Notes: generated by a model not told the origin, from the sequence alone. Shown: positions 52,643 to 62,616, counted from the first letter of the stretch. The stretch is DNA of 64,000 nucleotides from Nocardia carnea NBRC 14403 (GCF_000308515.1 NZ_BAFV01000029.1:161256-225255); one strand, 5' to 3'. Made by a program: numbers and translations.

Positions 52643-53695
52643 ATGAGCAGTCTCGGCGTCGCGATCATCGGGTACGGCTTGGCCGGTGCGGTATTCCATG
52701 CACCGCTGGTCGCCGCCGAACCGCGACTGCGGGTCGCCGCGGTGGTGACGGGCTCGCGGGAACGGGGCGAGCAGGCCCGGCGCGAGCATCCGGGGGTGCG
52801 GGTTCTGCCGGACGCCGATGCGTTGTTCGCGGATCTGTCCGGAATCGATGTGGTCGTCGTCGCCGCACCCAACCGCACTCACACCGAACTGGCATTGCGG
52901 GCGCTCGCCGCGGGCGCCGCCGTAGTGGTGGACAAGCCGTTCGCGGTCTCCGCTGCCGAGGCCGCGGAGGTGGTCCGGTATGCCGAAGGAGCCGGCAGCG
53001 TGCTGACGGTGTTCCAGAACCGCCGGTGGGACGGTGATTTCCGGACGGTCGGCGAACTGGCGGGGTCGGGCCGGCTGGGCCAGGTGCGCCGTTTCGAATC
53101 CCGGTTCGAACGCTGGCGGCCGGTGCCCAAGAGCGGCTGGCGCGAGACCGGTACCGCCGCCGACGCCGCCGGAACCCTCTATGACCTGGGCAGCCATCTC
53201 GTCGATCAAGCATTGACCCTGTTCGGCCCGGTCGGCGCCGTCTACTGCGAACTCGACTCCCGGCGCCCGGGGGTGAGCACCGACGACGATGTGTTCCTGG
53301 CGCTGACCCATACCGGCGGAGTTCGCTCCCACCTGTGGGCCAGCGCGGTCGCGCCGCGCCTCGGCCCGCGTTTCCGGGTACTTGGGGAGAAGGCCGGCTA
53401 CGAGGTGTACGGGCTGGATCCGCAGGAGGCTGCGCTACGCAGCGGCCGACGCCCCGGCGACGGAAAGCCCTGGGGGACCGTGGAACCCGAACGGTACGGA
53501 ATCCTCGGCGCGGACCCGGAGGGGTCTGCCGTTCCGACCCTGCCCGGCGACTATCTCGCCTTCTACCGCGCCCTGGCCGATGCGGTGCTCGACGGCGCAC
53601 CGGTTCCGGTCGACCCGCGCGACGCCCTGGCCGGTCTGCAAATCCTCGAGGCCGCCCGGGAATCGGCCGGGTCGGGCAGTGTGGTGCACCTCTGA
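52643..53695 (+). CDS. Gfo/Idh/MocA-family oxidoreductase
   Basis: 350 residues. N-terminal Rossmann domain (VAIIGYGLAGAVFHAPLVAA), VVVAAPNRTHTELALRAL, and VVVDKPFAVSAAEA with the conserved Lys. The C-terminal catalytic domain contains YDLGSHLVDQALTLFGPVGA with the active His. It likely oxidises or reduces a sugar or polyol with NAD(P). Starts 27 bases after the YjbQ stop, so both may share a transcript. Confidence 0.9.
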   Translation: MSSLGVAIIGYGLAGAVFHAPLVAAEPRLRVAAVVTGSRERGEQARREHPGVRVLPDADALFADLSGIDVVVVAAPNRTHTELALRALAAGAAVVVDKPFAVSAAEAAEVVRYAEGAGSVLTVFQNRRWDGDFRTVGELAGSGRLGQVRRFESRFERWRPVPKSGWRETGTAADAAGTLYDLGSHLVDQALTLFGPVGAVYCELDSRRPGVSTDDDVFLALTHTGGVRSHLWASAVAPRLGPRFRVLGEKAGYEVYGLDPQEAALRSGRRPGDGKPWGTVEPERYGILGADPEGSAVPTLPGDYLAFYRALADAVLDGAPVPVDPRDALAGLQILEAARESAGSGSVVHL

Positions 53696-54034
53696 CTGCG
53701 TGTGCGGTGATGACGCGTGCCGAATCCTGTCGGCGGGGAACGCGCTGACCGGGCACCCGGAACGTGTCGATGCCACCGCTCGGCCGTAACGGGCCCATCG
53801 TCCACCGCAACTCGTCCACCGCAACGAGTTCCCGGACCGCGCTGGGGCCGGCGCAAGCGCAAAGGGGCGATGCCCGGGCCGGGAGTTGCCGGTACATCTA
53901 CCACGCGGTCGTCAGCCGACCCGTCCGTCCTGGATGATCAGGACAGGGTCGACTGAGGGCGGGGTGCCGCAGTTATATCCACCGAAACGGCGGAATACTC
54001 CTCGAGGACGGGGCCGCCGGGCCATGATGGAGTC
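53696..54034. other. Intergenic stretch with a short tandem repeat
   Basis: About 340 bases with no convincing gene. A 14-base unit, TCGTCCACCGCAAC, is repeated twice in tandem at 53798-53825. Promoter signals for the molybdopterin enzyme are not clear. Confidence 0.5.
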
Positions 54035-56242
54035 ATGGCCCGTCCTACGTCTCCTATTGACCCCGCGACCGGTTCGCGGAATCTACTGCGCACCTGCCCG
54101 CTGTGCGAGGCGGTGTGCGGCCTGGAACTCACCCTGGACGCCGACGACCGGGTGACTGCGGTCCGCGGTGATAAACAGGACCCGTTCAGCGCCGGTTTCC
54201 TCTGCCCGAAAGGCGCGAGCTTCGGCCGCCTCGACAGCGACCCCGATCGCCTCACCGAGCCGATGATCCGGGATCGCGCGAGCGGCACCTGGCGCACCGC
54301 GAGCTGGAACGAGGCCTTCGATCTCATCGCCGAACGTATTCCCGCGATCAAATCGGCGCACGGCAACCAGGCGGTCGCGCTGTATCTGGGCAATCCCAAC
54401 GCCCACACCGTTGCCGGCACTCTGTATGCCCCGGCGGTGATTCGCGCACTCGGTACGAAAAACCTGTTCTCCGCCAGTACTGCCGACCAGATGCCCAAGC
54501 AGCTGGCCTGCGGTCTGCTCTTCGGTGATCCGCTGGCCGTGCCGGTGCCCGATCTCGACCGCACCGGCTATCTGCTGATGCTGGGCGCCAATCCGCTCGA
54601 ATCCAACGGTTCGGTATGTACCGCCCCGGATTTCCCCGGTCGCCTGCGCGCCTTGCGGGAACGCGGGGGCCGGCTGGTCGTGGTGGATCCGCGGCGCACC
54701 CGGACCGCGGCCGTCGCCGACGAGCATCTGTTCATCCGGCCCGGCGCCGACGCCTACCTCCTCTTCGGAATCGTGCACACCCTGTTCGCCGAGAACCTCA
54801 CCGATATCGGCGTCGAGGTGAACGGTCTGGACGAGGTGCGGGCCGCGGCGGCGGATTTCCCGCCGGAACTGGTGGCCGAGCGGACCGGAGTCACCGCCGA
54901 TACCGTGCGCCGCCTGGCACGTGAACTGGCCGCCGCGCCCAGCGCCGCGGTGTATGCCCGCATCGGAACGTGCACAGCCGAATTCGGCACTCTCACCCAA
55001 TGGCTGGTCGATGTACTCAATGCGTTGACCGGCAATCTCGACCGTCCCGGCGGGGTCATGTTCGCGACCGCCGCCGCGCGCGGCATCGTCCGCACCAAAC
55101 CCTTCCGTCCGGGCCGGTGGCGCAGCCGGGTCCGGCAGCTTCCGGAGGCGATGGGCGAACTGCCGATCGCGACCCTCGTCGACGAGATCACCACACCGGG
55201 TGAGGGTCAGGTCCGTGCCCTGATCACCGTCGCGGGTAATCCGGTGCTGTCCGCGCCGAGCGGCCCCCGGCTGGACGAGGCGTTCGCCGGGCTGGAATTC
55301 ATGGTGAGCGTCGACCGCTACCTCAACGAGACAACCCGGCACGCCGATGTGATCCTGCCCCCGCCCCGCCCGGTGCAGTCGCCGCACTACGATTTCGCGC
55401 TACTGCAGTTCGCGGTACGCAACTACGCCCGGTACTCGCCACCCCTGGTACCGCTGGGTGACCAGCCTTCCGAGGCGGCGGTGTATGTGCGGCTGGGCGC
55501 GGCGGTGAGCGGGCAGCCGCACAACCCCACCGCGGATTTCGATCCGCTCGCCGCCTTCGACGAATTCGTTATCGCCGATACCCTGCAGCGCGCCGGTTTC
55601 GCCCAGCGCCGTCCGGATCTGCTCGGCGCCACCACCACCGAACAACGGGTGGACCTGATGCTGCGCCTGGGCCCTTATGGTGCCTGGAACGGCGGCGACC
55701 TGAGTTTGCAGACTCTGCTGGACAATCCGCACGGTATCGACCTCGGCCCGCTGCGGCCCCGCCTTCCCGAGGTCCTGCGGACCGCCTCGGGAAAGGTCGA
55801 ACTCGCCCCCGAGCTGCTGTTGACCGATATCGAGCGACTACGAGCCGGTTCGGCGGCGGCACCGGCGGATCTGGTGCTCATCGGCCGGCGTCATCTGCGC
55901 TCGAACAACAGTTGGATGCACAATATGGAGCGGCTGGTCGGCGGTACCAACCGCTGCACACTGCAGATCCATCCCGACGATATCGCCCGCCTCGGGCTCG
56001 GTGAGCATGCGATCGTGAAATCGGCCGCCGGCTCCCTGATCGTTCCCTTGGAACCCACCGAGACGATCATGCCGGGAGTGGTGAGCCTGCCACACGGCTG
56101 GGGTCACGACGGAAGCGCGCAACAAGTGGCGGTCGGAAACCCCGGGGTGAACGCCAATACGCTGACCGATGATGCGGTACTCGACATACCGTCCGGCAAT
56201 GCAGTGTTCAACGGTGTACCCGTCACCCTGGCGCCGGCCTGA
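54035..56242 (+). CDS. Molybdopterin-dependent oxidoreductase
   Basis: 735 residues. The N-terminal [4Fe-4S] site is TCPLCEAVCGLELTL...FLCPKG (Cys-x2-Cys-x3-Cys and a distal Cys). The MGD-binding core shows YLLMLGANPLESNGS, VVVDPRRTRTAAVAD, and LITVAGNPVLSAP. The C-terminal cap domain contains GRRHLRSNNSWMHNM and VVSLPHGWGHD. It belongs to the bis-MGD (DMSO reductase) superfamily. No twin-arginine signal is seen, so it is probably cytoplasmic. No dedicated electron-transfer subunit is adjacent; substrate unknown. Confidence 0.9.
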   Translation: MARPTSPIDPATGSRNLLRTCPLCEAVCGLELTLDADDRVTAVRGDKQDPFSAGFLCPKGASFGRLDSDPDRLTEPMIRDRASGTWRTASWNEAFDLIAERIPAIKSAHGNQAVALYLGNPNAHTVAGTLYAPAVIRALGTKNLFSASTADQMPKQLACGLLFGDPLAVPVPDLDRTGYLLMLGANPLESNGSVCTAPDFPGRLRALRERGGRLVVVDPRRTRTAAVADEHLFIRPGADAYLLFGIVHTLFAENLTDIGVEVNGLDEVRAAAADFPPELVAERTGVTADTVRRLARELAAAPSAAVYARIGTCTAEFGTLTQWLVDVLNALTGNLDRPGGVMFATAAARGIVRTKPFRPGRWRSRVRQLPEAMGELPIATLVDEITTPGEGQVRALITVAGNPVLSAPSGPRLDEAFAGLEFMVSVDRYLNETTRHADVILPPPRPVQSPHYDFALLQFAVRNYARYSPPLVPLGDQPSEAAVYVRLGAAVSGQPHNPTADFDPLAAFDEFVIADTLQRAGFAQRRPDLLGATTTEQRVDLMLRLGPYGAWNGGDLSLQTLLDNPHGIDLGPLRPRLPEVLRTASGKVELAPELLLTDIERLRAGSAAAPADLVLIGRRHLRSNNSWMHNMERLVGGTNRCTLQIHPDDIARLGLGEHAIVKSAAGSLIVPLEPTETIMPGVVSLPHGWGHDGSAQQVAVGNPGVNANTLTDDAVLDIPSGNAVFNGVPVTLAPA

Positions 56243-56253
56243 CCGGTGCCGGC

Positions 56254-56874
56254 TCAGTCGCCGCCGGAGTGCGGGTACATCAGCGGCGCGAGGTAGCAGC
56301 GGGCGAATTCCCGCGCGGCCTCGGTATCGCCGAGCGGAAGCACCCCGCGCGGGTTCGCGATGAATGACATGGTGAGCCGGACGAACAGCTCGGCCACCAC
56401 TTCCGGATCGAAAGTGCCGAGGTCCCCACGCTGCTGCCAATAGGTCAGGAAACGCGCCACCAGGTCGCGCCCCTGGGTGACCGCATCGTCGCCGGTCAGG
56501 AAATCGGTGAGCTGTTCGGCGCCGCCCGAGGACCGCAGACTGCGGGTGAGCAGCAGGGGCGCGGTGGCCTCGCTGACGAACGCGGCGAACATATCCGCCA
56601 GTGCACCCACCGGGCCGGACGACCGGTGCATCGCATCGGCCACAATCGTCGAGACCCGTTGCGATTCGGCCATCAGCGCGTAGCGCAGGATGGCCGATTT
56701 GGTGCCGAACCGCCGGTATACCGTGGCGACGCCGACACCGGCGGTTTCGGCGATCCGGACCATGGTGGTGTCGTCGAATCCGTCGGCGGCGAAACAGTCC
56801 CGGGCGGCGTCGACGATACCGCGTGATCTGGTATCCAACTGCTGCAGTTCGGTCCACGGCGCAGCGGTCTCCAT
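56254..56874 (-). CDS. TetR-family regulator
   Basis: 206 residues if started at ATG 56874 (METAAPWTEL); an in-frame upstream start at 56943 would add 23. The helix-turn-helix covers IVDAARDCFAADGFDDTTMV and VGVATVYRRFGTKSAILRYA. The C-terminal ligand domain is hydrophobic and unassigned. Divergent from the MpaB-family oxygenase gene; an inverted repeat between them is its likely operator. Confidence 0.88.
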   Translation of the reverse strand: METAAPWTELQQLDTRSRGIVDAARDCFAADGFDDTTMVRIAETAGVGVATVYRRFGTKSAILRYALMAESQRVSTIVADAMHRSSGPVGALADMFAAFVSEATAPLLLTRSLRSSGGAEQLTDFLTGDDAVTQGRDLVARFLTYWQQRGDLGTFDPEVVAELFVRLTMSFIANPRGVLPLGDTEAAREFARCYLAPLMYPHSGGD

Positions 56875-56950
56875 TCGCGCCGGCCTACCGGCCCGCCACG
56901 CGGCGGGATGATCGTCTGGGCCTCGGTCTGCTGGTGCGCGCACGACCTCG

Positions 56951-56980
56951 ATGATAGCCTGAAGGTGGTTGAACTATCAT
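56951..56980. promoter_or_regulatory. Probable TetR operator
   Basis: ATGATAG (56951-56957) and CTATCAT (56974-56980) are perfect inverted arms 16 bases apart. They lie between the divergent TetR gene and the oxygenase gene, 26 bases before the oxygenase start, in an AT-rich pocket. Confidence 0.6.
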
Positions 56981-57005
56981 TTTCCACTCCTCTCGAGGTG
57001 ACGAA

Positions 57006-57962
57006 ATGGCGAACAACGCAACGGTGCGCACCGCCGAAAAGTCCACCGACCCCCGGATCCGGCCCGAGGTCCTGCGGGAATTCCGCAAGCATTCCGGTAG
57101 CGTCCTGACCGGTGTCTTCGCCGGAGCGGCCTTCGACCAGGTCGCCTTGGTGCCGGTGGCTGCCTCGGTGGACCGCACCGGCCGGTTCGCCGCCAATTTC
57201 GCTGACCGCGGGGTTCGCAGCGGGGCCTCGGCGATGATCGCGCTGTGGGGCGATTCCGACGACCGCCGCGCCGAGGCCGACTGGCTCAAAGTGCGGCATC
57301 GCGATGTCCGCGGCACCGGGACCAAGGATTTCGGCGACGTGAAATACAGTGCGCTGAGCCCGTTCACCTGGAAGTGGATCGCGGTGAGCGGCATCTTCGT
57401 CGTACTGAACACCTTCACGCACTGCACCGGTACCGCACTGCGGCCGGAAGAGGAGGAAGCGGCCTACCAGCTGCTCCGCGAGGCTTTCGCCGATCTCGAA
57501 CTACCCAGCGCCGCAGGCAAATTGCCCGCCGACCTTGCGGAAGCCCGCGAATACTACGACACGATGGCGGCCGAGGAACTCCGCGCGAACCCGTTCCTGG
57601 TGGAGAAATTCGCCGGACTCACCCACCTTCCGCTGCCCACCCTGGGTCTTCCCTCGCCGGCCCGGCGGGCACTCACCCCGATGTGGCTGGTGGTGCGACC
57701 GGTCGCGGGCCATGTGATCCAGGTGTGCTCGTCCAAGGTGATGCATCCGCGGGTGCAGGAGCTGACCGGTTTCGAACTGAAACCGCGCCACGACCAGGAA
57801 TTCGCACTCTACGCCCGGCTGCTGCAATGGGCCTGGCGGAACCTGCCCGACCGCGTGCTGCTCCAGCCACTGGCATACAACCGGATCCACTACGAGAAGC
57901 TGATCCGGACCCTCCGCAGTTTCGGCCTGGAATCCTTCGCCGTCCCCGAGAACCGGCGCTGA
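57006..57962 (+). CDS. MpaB-family oxygenase (DUF2236)
   Basis: 318 residues. The family (rubber oxygenase/MpaB catalytic domain) is seen in WLKVRHRDVRGTG with conserved Arg/His near the heme, SALSPFTWKWIAVSGIFVVL, and the long helix bundle after it. It probably binds heme b and oxygenates an unknown lipophilic substrate. It is the likely target of the divergent TetR regulator. The last 73 bases overlap the 3' end of the convergent D-aminoacylase-like gene. Confidence 0.85.
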   Translation: MANNATVRTAEKSTDPRIRPEVLREFRKHSGSVLTGVFAGAAFDQVALVPVAASVDRTGRFAANFADRGVRSGASAMIALWGDSDDRRAEADWLKVRHRDVRGTGTKDFGDVKYSALSPFTWKWIAVSGIFVVLNTFTHCTGTALRPEEEEAAYQLLREAFADLELPSAAGKLPADLAEAREYYDTMAAEELRANPFLVEKFAGLTHLPLPTLGLPSPARRALTPMWLVVRPVAGHVIQVCSSKVMHPRVQELTGFELKPRHDQEFALYARLLQWAWRNLPDRVLLQPLAYNRIHYEKLIRTLRSFGLESFAVPENRR

Positions 57963-59749
57963 ACCCGCCGGGGTGCCGCGACGGCCGCCCCGGGGTCAGC
58001 GCTGCCCGCTCGCAGGAACCGACCCGTGCGCTCGGCGCCCAGCACCGGATCGGCGGATCCGTTGCCGAAAACGAAACGGCCGCCGACGTACACCGCCGTC
58101 ACAGCCGCATCGTTGCGGTTGACCATCCGGGACAGATTCCCGTACTGGGCGACCGGGCTCTCGGCGTAGGCGTCGAGGGAATCGTCGAGCCCGGACGGAT
58201 CCACGATCACCACATCGGCGCGATCACCCACGCGCAGATGTCCGGCGTCGATGTCGTACCAGTCGGCGAGTTCACCGGTGAGGCGGTGCACCGCGCGCTC
58301 CAGCGGGATCACCGGCCGCCCGGCTTGCTCGGCCTGGTACATCCGGCGCAGGAAACGCAACCCGAAGTTGTAGAAGGCCATATTCCGCAGATGGGCACCG
58401 GCATCGGAGAACCCCAGCTGGATTCCGGGGTGGGCGGCGAACCGGTCCAGGATCTCCGGGCGGTGATTGGAAATGGTGGTGCGCCAGCGCAGCTTCGTCC
58501 CGTACTCGAGTACCAGGTCGAGGAAGGCGTCCACCGGATGTACACCACCCCGGTCGGCACCCACCTGACCGAAGGTCTTCCCGATAACGGTTTCGTCGGC
58601 GCAGCCGACGATCTCGGCGTCGAAGAAATCGCGATGCCACACCCGCAGCCCGAACTTTGCGTCGTAGTCCTTGCGGAACCGGCGACGGTAACTCTCGTCG
58701 GCCAGCAGCGCGTCACGTTCGACCCGGTCGGCCAGATGCAGCGCCGCGGCACCGGAACCGAATTCCTCGAAGATCACCAGATCGATTCCGTCGGCGTACA
58801 CCTCGAACGGCACCGGCAGATGCTGCCAGCGGAAGTCCGCGCCGAGCCCGTTGACCAGGCGGGCCAGCGTGCCGATCAGCACGACAGCGAACGGGTTGGC
58901 CTTGATATCGGCGGCCGACAGCAGTGTGGTTTTCAACCGTTTGCGCCCGATCCCCAGACTGCTGAATATCATCGCCCCCAGACTGCGCGGCGAGGTGATA
59001 TCCGGACCACCCTGCAGGATGCGTCCGCGCCGGCGCAGGATCGCGTTGAGCCGCCGGCGTTCACGGGCCTTCGCGTAGGTCGACGGGAGGGTGCGGGAGC
59101 GGCAGGTCTCGCCGTCGACCTTGTCGAACAACAGTTGCTGCGCCGACATCCCGACGAACCCGGCATCGAGCGCCTCGCACAGTGACGCTTCCATATCCGC
59201 GAGCTCTGCGCGGGTGGGCCGCACCTCGTGACGGGTGGCCCGGTCCAAGCCCATCCGGGCGGTGCGGATATCGGAATGGCCCAGCATCGCCGCGATATTC
59301 GGGCCCAGCGGCAGCTGTTCGAGTGCGGTGATGTATTCGCCTGCCGAGTGCCAGGTTTTGGTGTCGTCGAGGGTGTCGATGACGTGGCGGCGGGGGATGG
59401 CCTCCACCCGGCCGAAGATATCGCCGGCCCCGGTGGGATCGATATGGACGGTCGACAGTGAACAGGAACCGAGCAGCACCGTGGTGATGCCGTGCCGTAC
59501 CGATTCCGACAGTGCCGGTGTCTTCAGCACTTCGATGTCGTAGTGGGTGTGAATATCGATCATCCCGGGCAGCACCCATTTCCCTCGGGCGTCCACCACA
59601 TCCGGGCAACCGGTTTCGTCGAGCGGGGTCTCGGATACGGCCACGACCCGGTCGCCGCGTAAACCCAGGTGTCGAATCGCCGAGGGTGCCCCGGTGCCGT
59701 CGAACCAGCGGCCACCGCGGATGATCGTGTCGTATCTCACACGCCCCAT
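57890..59749 (-). CDS. N-acyl-D-amino acid deacylase-like amidohydrolase
   Basis: 619 residues. Typical D-aminoacylase features are YDTIIRGGRWFDGTGAPSAI, VLPGMIDIHTHYD (metal HxH), GITTVLLGSCSLSTVHIDPT, and a late metal site in GFSDAGAHLRNMAFYNFGLR. The exact substrate is unknown; family members also act on D-glutamyl and lactam compounds. The last ~25 residues, very basic (RRFSGTAKDSRPKLRRVRIS), overlap the oxygenase gene and may be an extension past the original stop. Confidence 0.88.
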   Translation of the reverse strand: MGRVRYDTIIRGGRWFDGTGAPSAIRHLGLRGDRVVAVSETPLDETGCPDVVDARGKWVLPGMIDIHTHYDIEVLKTPALSESVRHGITTVLLGSCSLSTVHIDPTGAGDIFGRVEAIPRRHVIDTLDDTKTWHSAGEYITALEQLPLGPNIAAMLGHSDIRTARMGLDRATRHEVRPTRAELADMEASLCEALDAGFVGMSAQQLLFDKVDGETCRSRTLPSTYAKARERRRLNAILRRRGRILQGGPDITSPRSLGAMIFSSLGIGRKRLKTTLLSAADIKANPFAVVLIGTLARLVNGLGADFRWQHLPVPFEVYADGIDLVIFEEFGSGAAALHLADRVERDALLADESYRRRFRKDYDAKFGLRVWHRDFFDAEIVGCADETVIGKTFGQVGADRGGVHPVDAFLDLVLEYGTKLRWRTTISNHRPEILDRFAAHPGIQLGFSDAGAHLRNMAFYNFGLRFLRRMYQAEQAGRPVIPLERAVHRLTGELADWYDIDAGHLRVGDRADVVIVDPSGLDDSLDAYAESPVAQYGNLSRMVNRNDAAVTAVYVGGRFVFGNGSADPVLGAERTGRFLRAGSADPGAAVAAPRRVQRRFSGTAKDSRPKLRRVRISFS

Positions 59750-59821
59750 TGCAACTGGTCATCTGACCGGAGTCAAGAGGCGGACGGTGCCGGGCGGGCC
59801 GATCCGCCCGGCACCGGATGC

Positions 59822-61267
59822 TCAGCTGGTCCGGACTTCGGACCGGTCCTCGCTCCACAGCGTGTGGTACTTACCCTCGGCATCGACCCGCTCATAGGTA
59901 TGCGCGCCGAAGAAATCACGCTGGGCCTGGGTGAGCGCGGCCGGCAGCCGCTGCGCGCGCAGGGCGTCGTAGTACGACAGCGAGGACGCGAACGCCGGTA
60001 CCGGGATACCCAGCAGGGTCGCGGTGGCGACCACACGGCGCCAGCTGTCGATCGCGGTTTCGATCGCACTGCGGAAATAGGGATCCAGGATCAAGCTCGG
60101 CAGCGCCGGATCGGTTTCGTAGGCCTCCTTGATGCGGTTCAGGAAGCGGGCCCGGATGATGCAGCCGCCACGCCAGATCGTGGCCATATCGCCGGGCTTC
60201 AGATCCCAGCCGTACTCTGCGCTACCCGCCGCGATCTGATCGAAGCCCTGGGCGTAGGCGACAACCTTGGAGGCGTACAGGGCCTGCCGGATATCCTCGG
60301 TGAACTGCGCGATATCGGTCGGTTTGGCGGCGAGTTCGCCCGCGGCCAGATCCTTGGCGGCGGCGCGCTGGGCCCGCGACCCCGACAGCGCCCGGGCGAA
60401 CACCGCCTCGGCGATACCGGTCACCGGGATACCGAGATCGAGCGCCGATTTCACTGTCCAGCGCCCGGTACCCTTCTGCTCCGCGGCATCGACGATCACA
60501 TCGACCAGCGGTTTACCGGTTTTCGCGTCCACCTGCCCGAGGACCTCGGCGGTGATCTCCACCAGGTAGCTCTCCAGGTCACCGGAGTTCCATTGGGTGA
60601 AGATATCGGCGATCTGCTTCGGATCCAGGTCCAAGGCGGCGCGGAACAGATGATAGGCCTCGCCGATCAGCTGCATATCCGCGTACTCGATACCGTTGTG
60701 CACCATCTTCACGAAATGCCCGGAACCGTCGGGACCGATATGGGTGCAGCACGGCGTGCCGTCGACCTGCGCGGCGATCGACTCCAGCAGCGGACCCAGC
60801 GACTCGTAGGATTCGACCGGACCGCCGGGCATGATGGAGGGCCCGTTGAGGGCGCCTTCCTCACCACCGGAGATACCGGCGCCGACGAAGTTCAGGCCGC
60901 GCTCGCGCAGCGCCGCCTCCCGGCGGATGGTGTCTGTGTAGAGGGCGTTACCGCCGTCGATGATGATATCGCCGGGCTCCATGGCCGCGGCGAGCTCTTC
61001 GATCACCGCATCGGTGGCGTCCCCGGCCTTCACCATGATGAGCACGCGGCGCGGTTTCTCCAGCGCCGCGACGAACTCGGCGACAGTTTCGGTACGGATG
61101 AACTCACCGTCGCCACCGTGCGCGGCCAGCAGCGCATCGGTCTTGGCGACGCTGCGATTGTGCAGGGCCACGGTGTAGCCGTGCTTGGCGAAGTTACGGG
61201 CGATATTGCTGCCCATCACCGCCAGGCCGGTGACCCCGATCTGGGCACGCGCTGTGGAGGACGCCAT
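59822..61267 (-). CDS. gnd1: NADP-dependent 6-phosphogluconate dehydrogenase
   Basis: 481 residues, the long (dimeric) form. It has the nucleotide motif GLAVMGSNIARNFAKHGYTV with HNRS, then GGEEGALNGPSIMPGG, and KMVHNGIEYADMQLIGEAY with catalytic Lys, and a C-terminal domain with SSLSYYDALRAQRLPAALTQ. It makes ribulose 5-phosphate and NADPH in the oxidative pentose phosphate pathway. In M. tuberculosis this gene (Rv1844c) neighbours guaB1; here it is ~46 kb away from guaB1. Confidence 0.96.
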   Translation of the reverse strand: MASSTARAQIGVTGLAVMGSNIARNFAKHGYTVALHNRSVAKTDALLAAHGGDGEFIRTETVAEFVAALEKPRRVLIMVKAGDATDAVIEELAAAMEPGDIIIDGGNALYTDTIRREAALRERGLNFVGAGISGGEEGALNGPSIMPGGPVESYESLGPLLESIAAQVDGTPCCTHIGPDGSGHFVKMVHNGIEYADMQLIGEAYHLFRAALDLDPKQIADIFTQWNSGDLESYLVEITAEVLGQVDAKTGKPLVDVIVDAAEQKGTGRWTVKSALDLGIPVTGIAEAVFARALSGSRAQRAAAKDLAAGELAAKPTDIAQFTEDIRQALYASKVVAYAQGFDQIAAGSAEYGWDLKPGDMATIWRGGCIIRARFLNRIKEAYETDPALPSLILDPYFRSAIETAIDSWRRVVATATLLGIPVPAFASSLSYYDALRAQRLPAALTQAQRDFFGAHTYERVDAEGKYHTLWSEDRSEVRTS

Positions 61268-61584
61268 GAACCTGCTCTTTCGTTCGACAGTTTTGGTTTC
61301 CGGCCGGTCGCGCCGCGTCCGCGAACAGGTGCGGTTCGCTCGCGAGCACGGCTGACTGCCTCTATGTCTTTTCTACCGGGTGGCTCCCGGCCCGTGCGCG
61401 CGGACCCGCCGATGCCGGCCCGGCGCCCGCGCATCGGGGCCTGCCGGACTCCGGCGGCGCGGCGGTGCCGGGAGTTCCATGGGCGCCCCGGCAACAGCCG
61501 TTCGTACCGGACTCGGTTCCCGCGCAAGGTAACCGGGAACACCGCGAGACGTTGCTGCGCCGCGAGAACGGGTACAAGAGAAAG
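61268..61584. other. Intergenic stretch between gnd1 and the Ag85-like gene
   Basis: About 317 bases between divergent genes. It presumably holds both promoters. No box, repeat or small gene could be recognised with confidence. Confidence 0.4.
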
Positions 61585-62526
61585 GTGCGGTGGAAATATC
61601 TGTTCGCGGTCTCGAGTGCGGCGCTCGTTGCCGCCGTATCACTGTTCATCCCGTCCCCGGCGGCGGCCGCACCCGGCCCACGGGTGGATGCGGAGCGGCC
61701 GCTCGGCGGGCGGGCCGTGCAACTGGAGGTGTTCTCCCCGGCGATGAACACGGTGATCACCAACCGGGTCATTCCGGCGGCCGGTGGCGGGCCCGCTCCG
61801 ACGATCTACCTGCTCACCGGTATCGGTGGTGGGACCGACGGCATCTCCTGGTGGGACGATACCGATGTCCGGCAGTTCTTCGCCGACCAGAAGGTGAACG
61901 TGGTGATGCCGATCGGTGGTGCGTACACCATGTACACCGATTGGCAGACCGATGATCCGGCGCTCGGGCGCGCCCGCTGGCAGACCTATCTCACCGCGGA
62001 ACTGCCCACGGTGGTGGACGCCCGGTTCGCCACCACCGGCCGCAATGCGATCGCCGGCGTATCCATGAGCGGCGGCTCGGCAGTGGACCTGGCGATCCAA
62101 GCGCCCGGCCGCTACGAGGCGGTCGCTTCCTACAGCGGCTGTCCCTGGTCGGCGGATGCGGCCGGGGTCGCGATGGTAGGTGCGCAGGTGCTTCGCGGCG
62201 GTGGTAACCCCGGCAATATGTGGGGTCCGCCCGGTGGCCCCGGGTGGCAGGCGCACGATGCCTTCCGGCATGCCGGAAGGCTCGCGGGTAAATCGGTGTA
62301 CCTGTCCGCGGCTTCGGGCATCCCGGGCACCATCGACCGCGGCTGGGGTTTCCCGCCTGTCGAAGCCGTCGCCAGTGCTTGCACATCGGCCTTCGCCGAT
62401 CGGCTGGCCCAACTCGGGGTCGGCGCCGTACACGTCGACCGCCCGGCCGGCGCGCACACCTGGGGACAGTTCGAATACGACCTGCACGATTCCTGGCCCC
62501 ATCTCGCACGCGCCCTCGGGGTGTGA
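61585..62526 (+). CDS. Antigen 85-type mycolyltransferase homologue
   Basis: 313 residues from GTG at 61585, giving a clean signal peptide (KYLFAVSSAALVAAVSLFIP, cleavage near AAA). The alpha/beta-hydrolase core has TIYLLTGIGGGTDGISWWDD, nucleophile motif GVSMSGGSAVDLA, and the Ag85-like MWGPPGGPGWQAHDAFRHAG. The catalytic His lies in AGAHTWGQFEYDLHDSWPHL. Ag85 proteins transfer mycolates to trehalose or arabinogalactan. It is a divergent paralogue, so true mycolyltransferase activity is likely but not certain. A longer frame upstream has no ribosome binding site support. Confidence 0.9.
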   Translation: MRWKYLFAVSSAALVAAVSLFIPSPAAAAPGPRVDAERPLGGRAVQLEVFSPAMNTVITNRVIPAAGGGPAPTIYLLTGIGGGTDGISWWDDTDVRQFFADQKVNVVMPIGGAYTMYTDWQTDDPALGRARWQTYLTAELPTVVDARFATTGRNAIAGVSMSGGSAVDLAIQAPGRYEAVASYSGCPWSADAAGVAMVGAQVLRGGGNPGNMWGPPGGPGWQAHDAFRHAGRLAGKSVYLSAASGIPGTIDRGWGFPPVEAVASACTSAFADRLAQLGVGAVHVDRPAGAHTWGQFEYDLHDSWPHLARALGV

Positions 62527-62616
62527 GCGCCGGGACGGCGGAATCGGCCGGATAGCCGGAGCCCGCCGGCGCAGCGACACCGGGCCGAGCGCGCACCGAT
62601 CGGCGATCATGATCGT

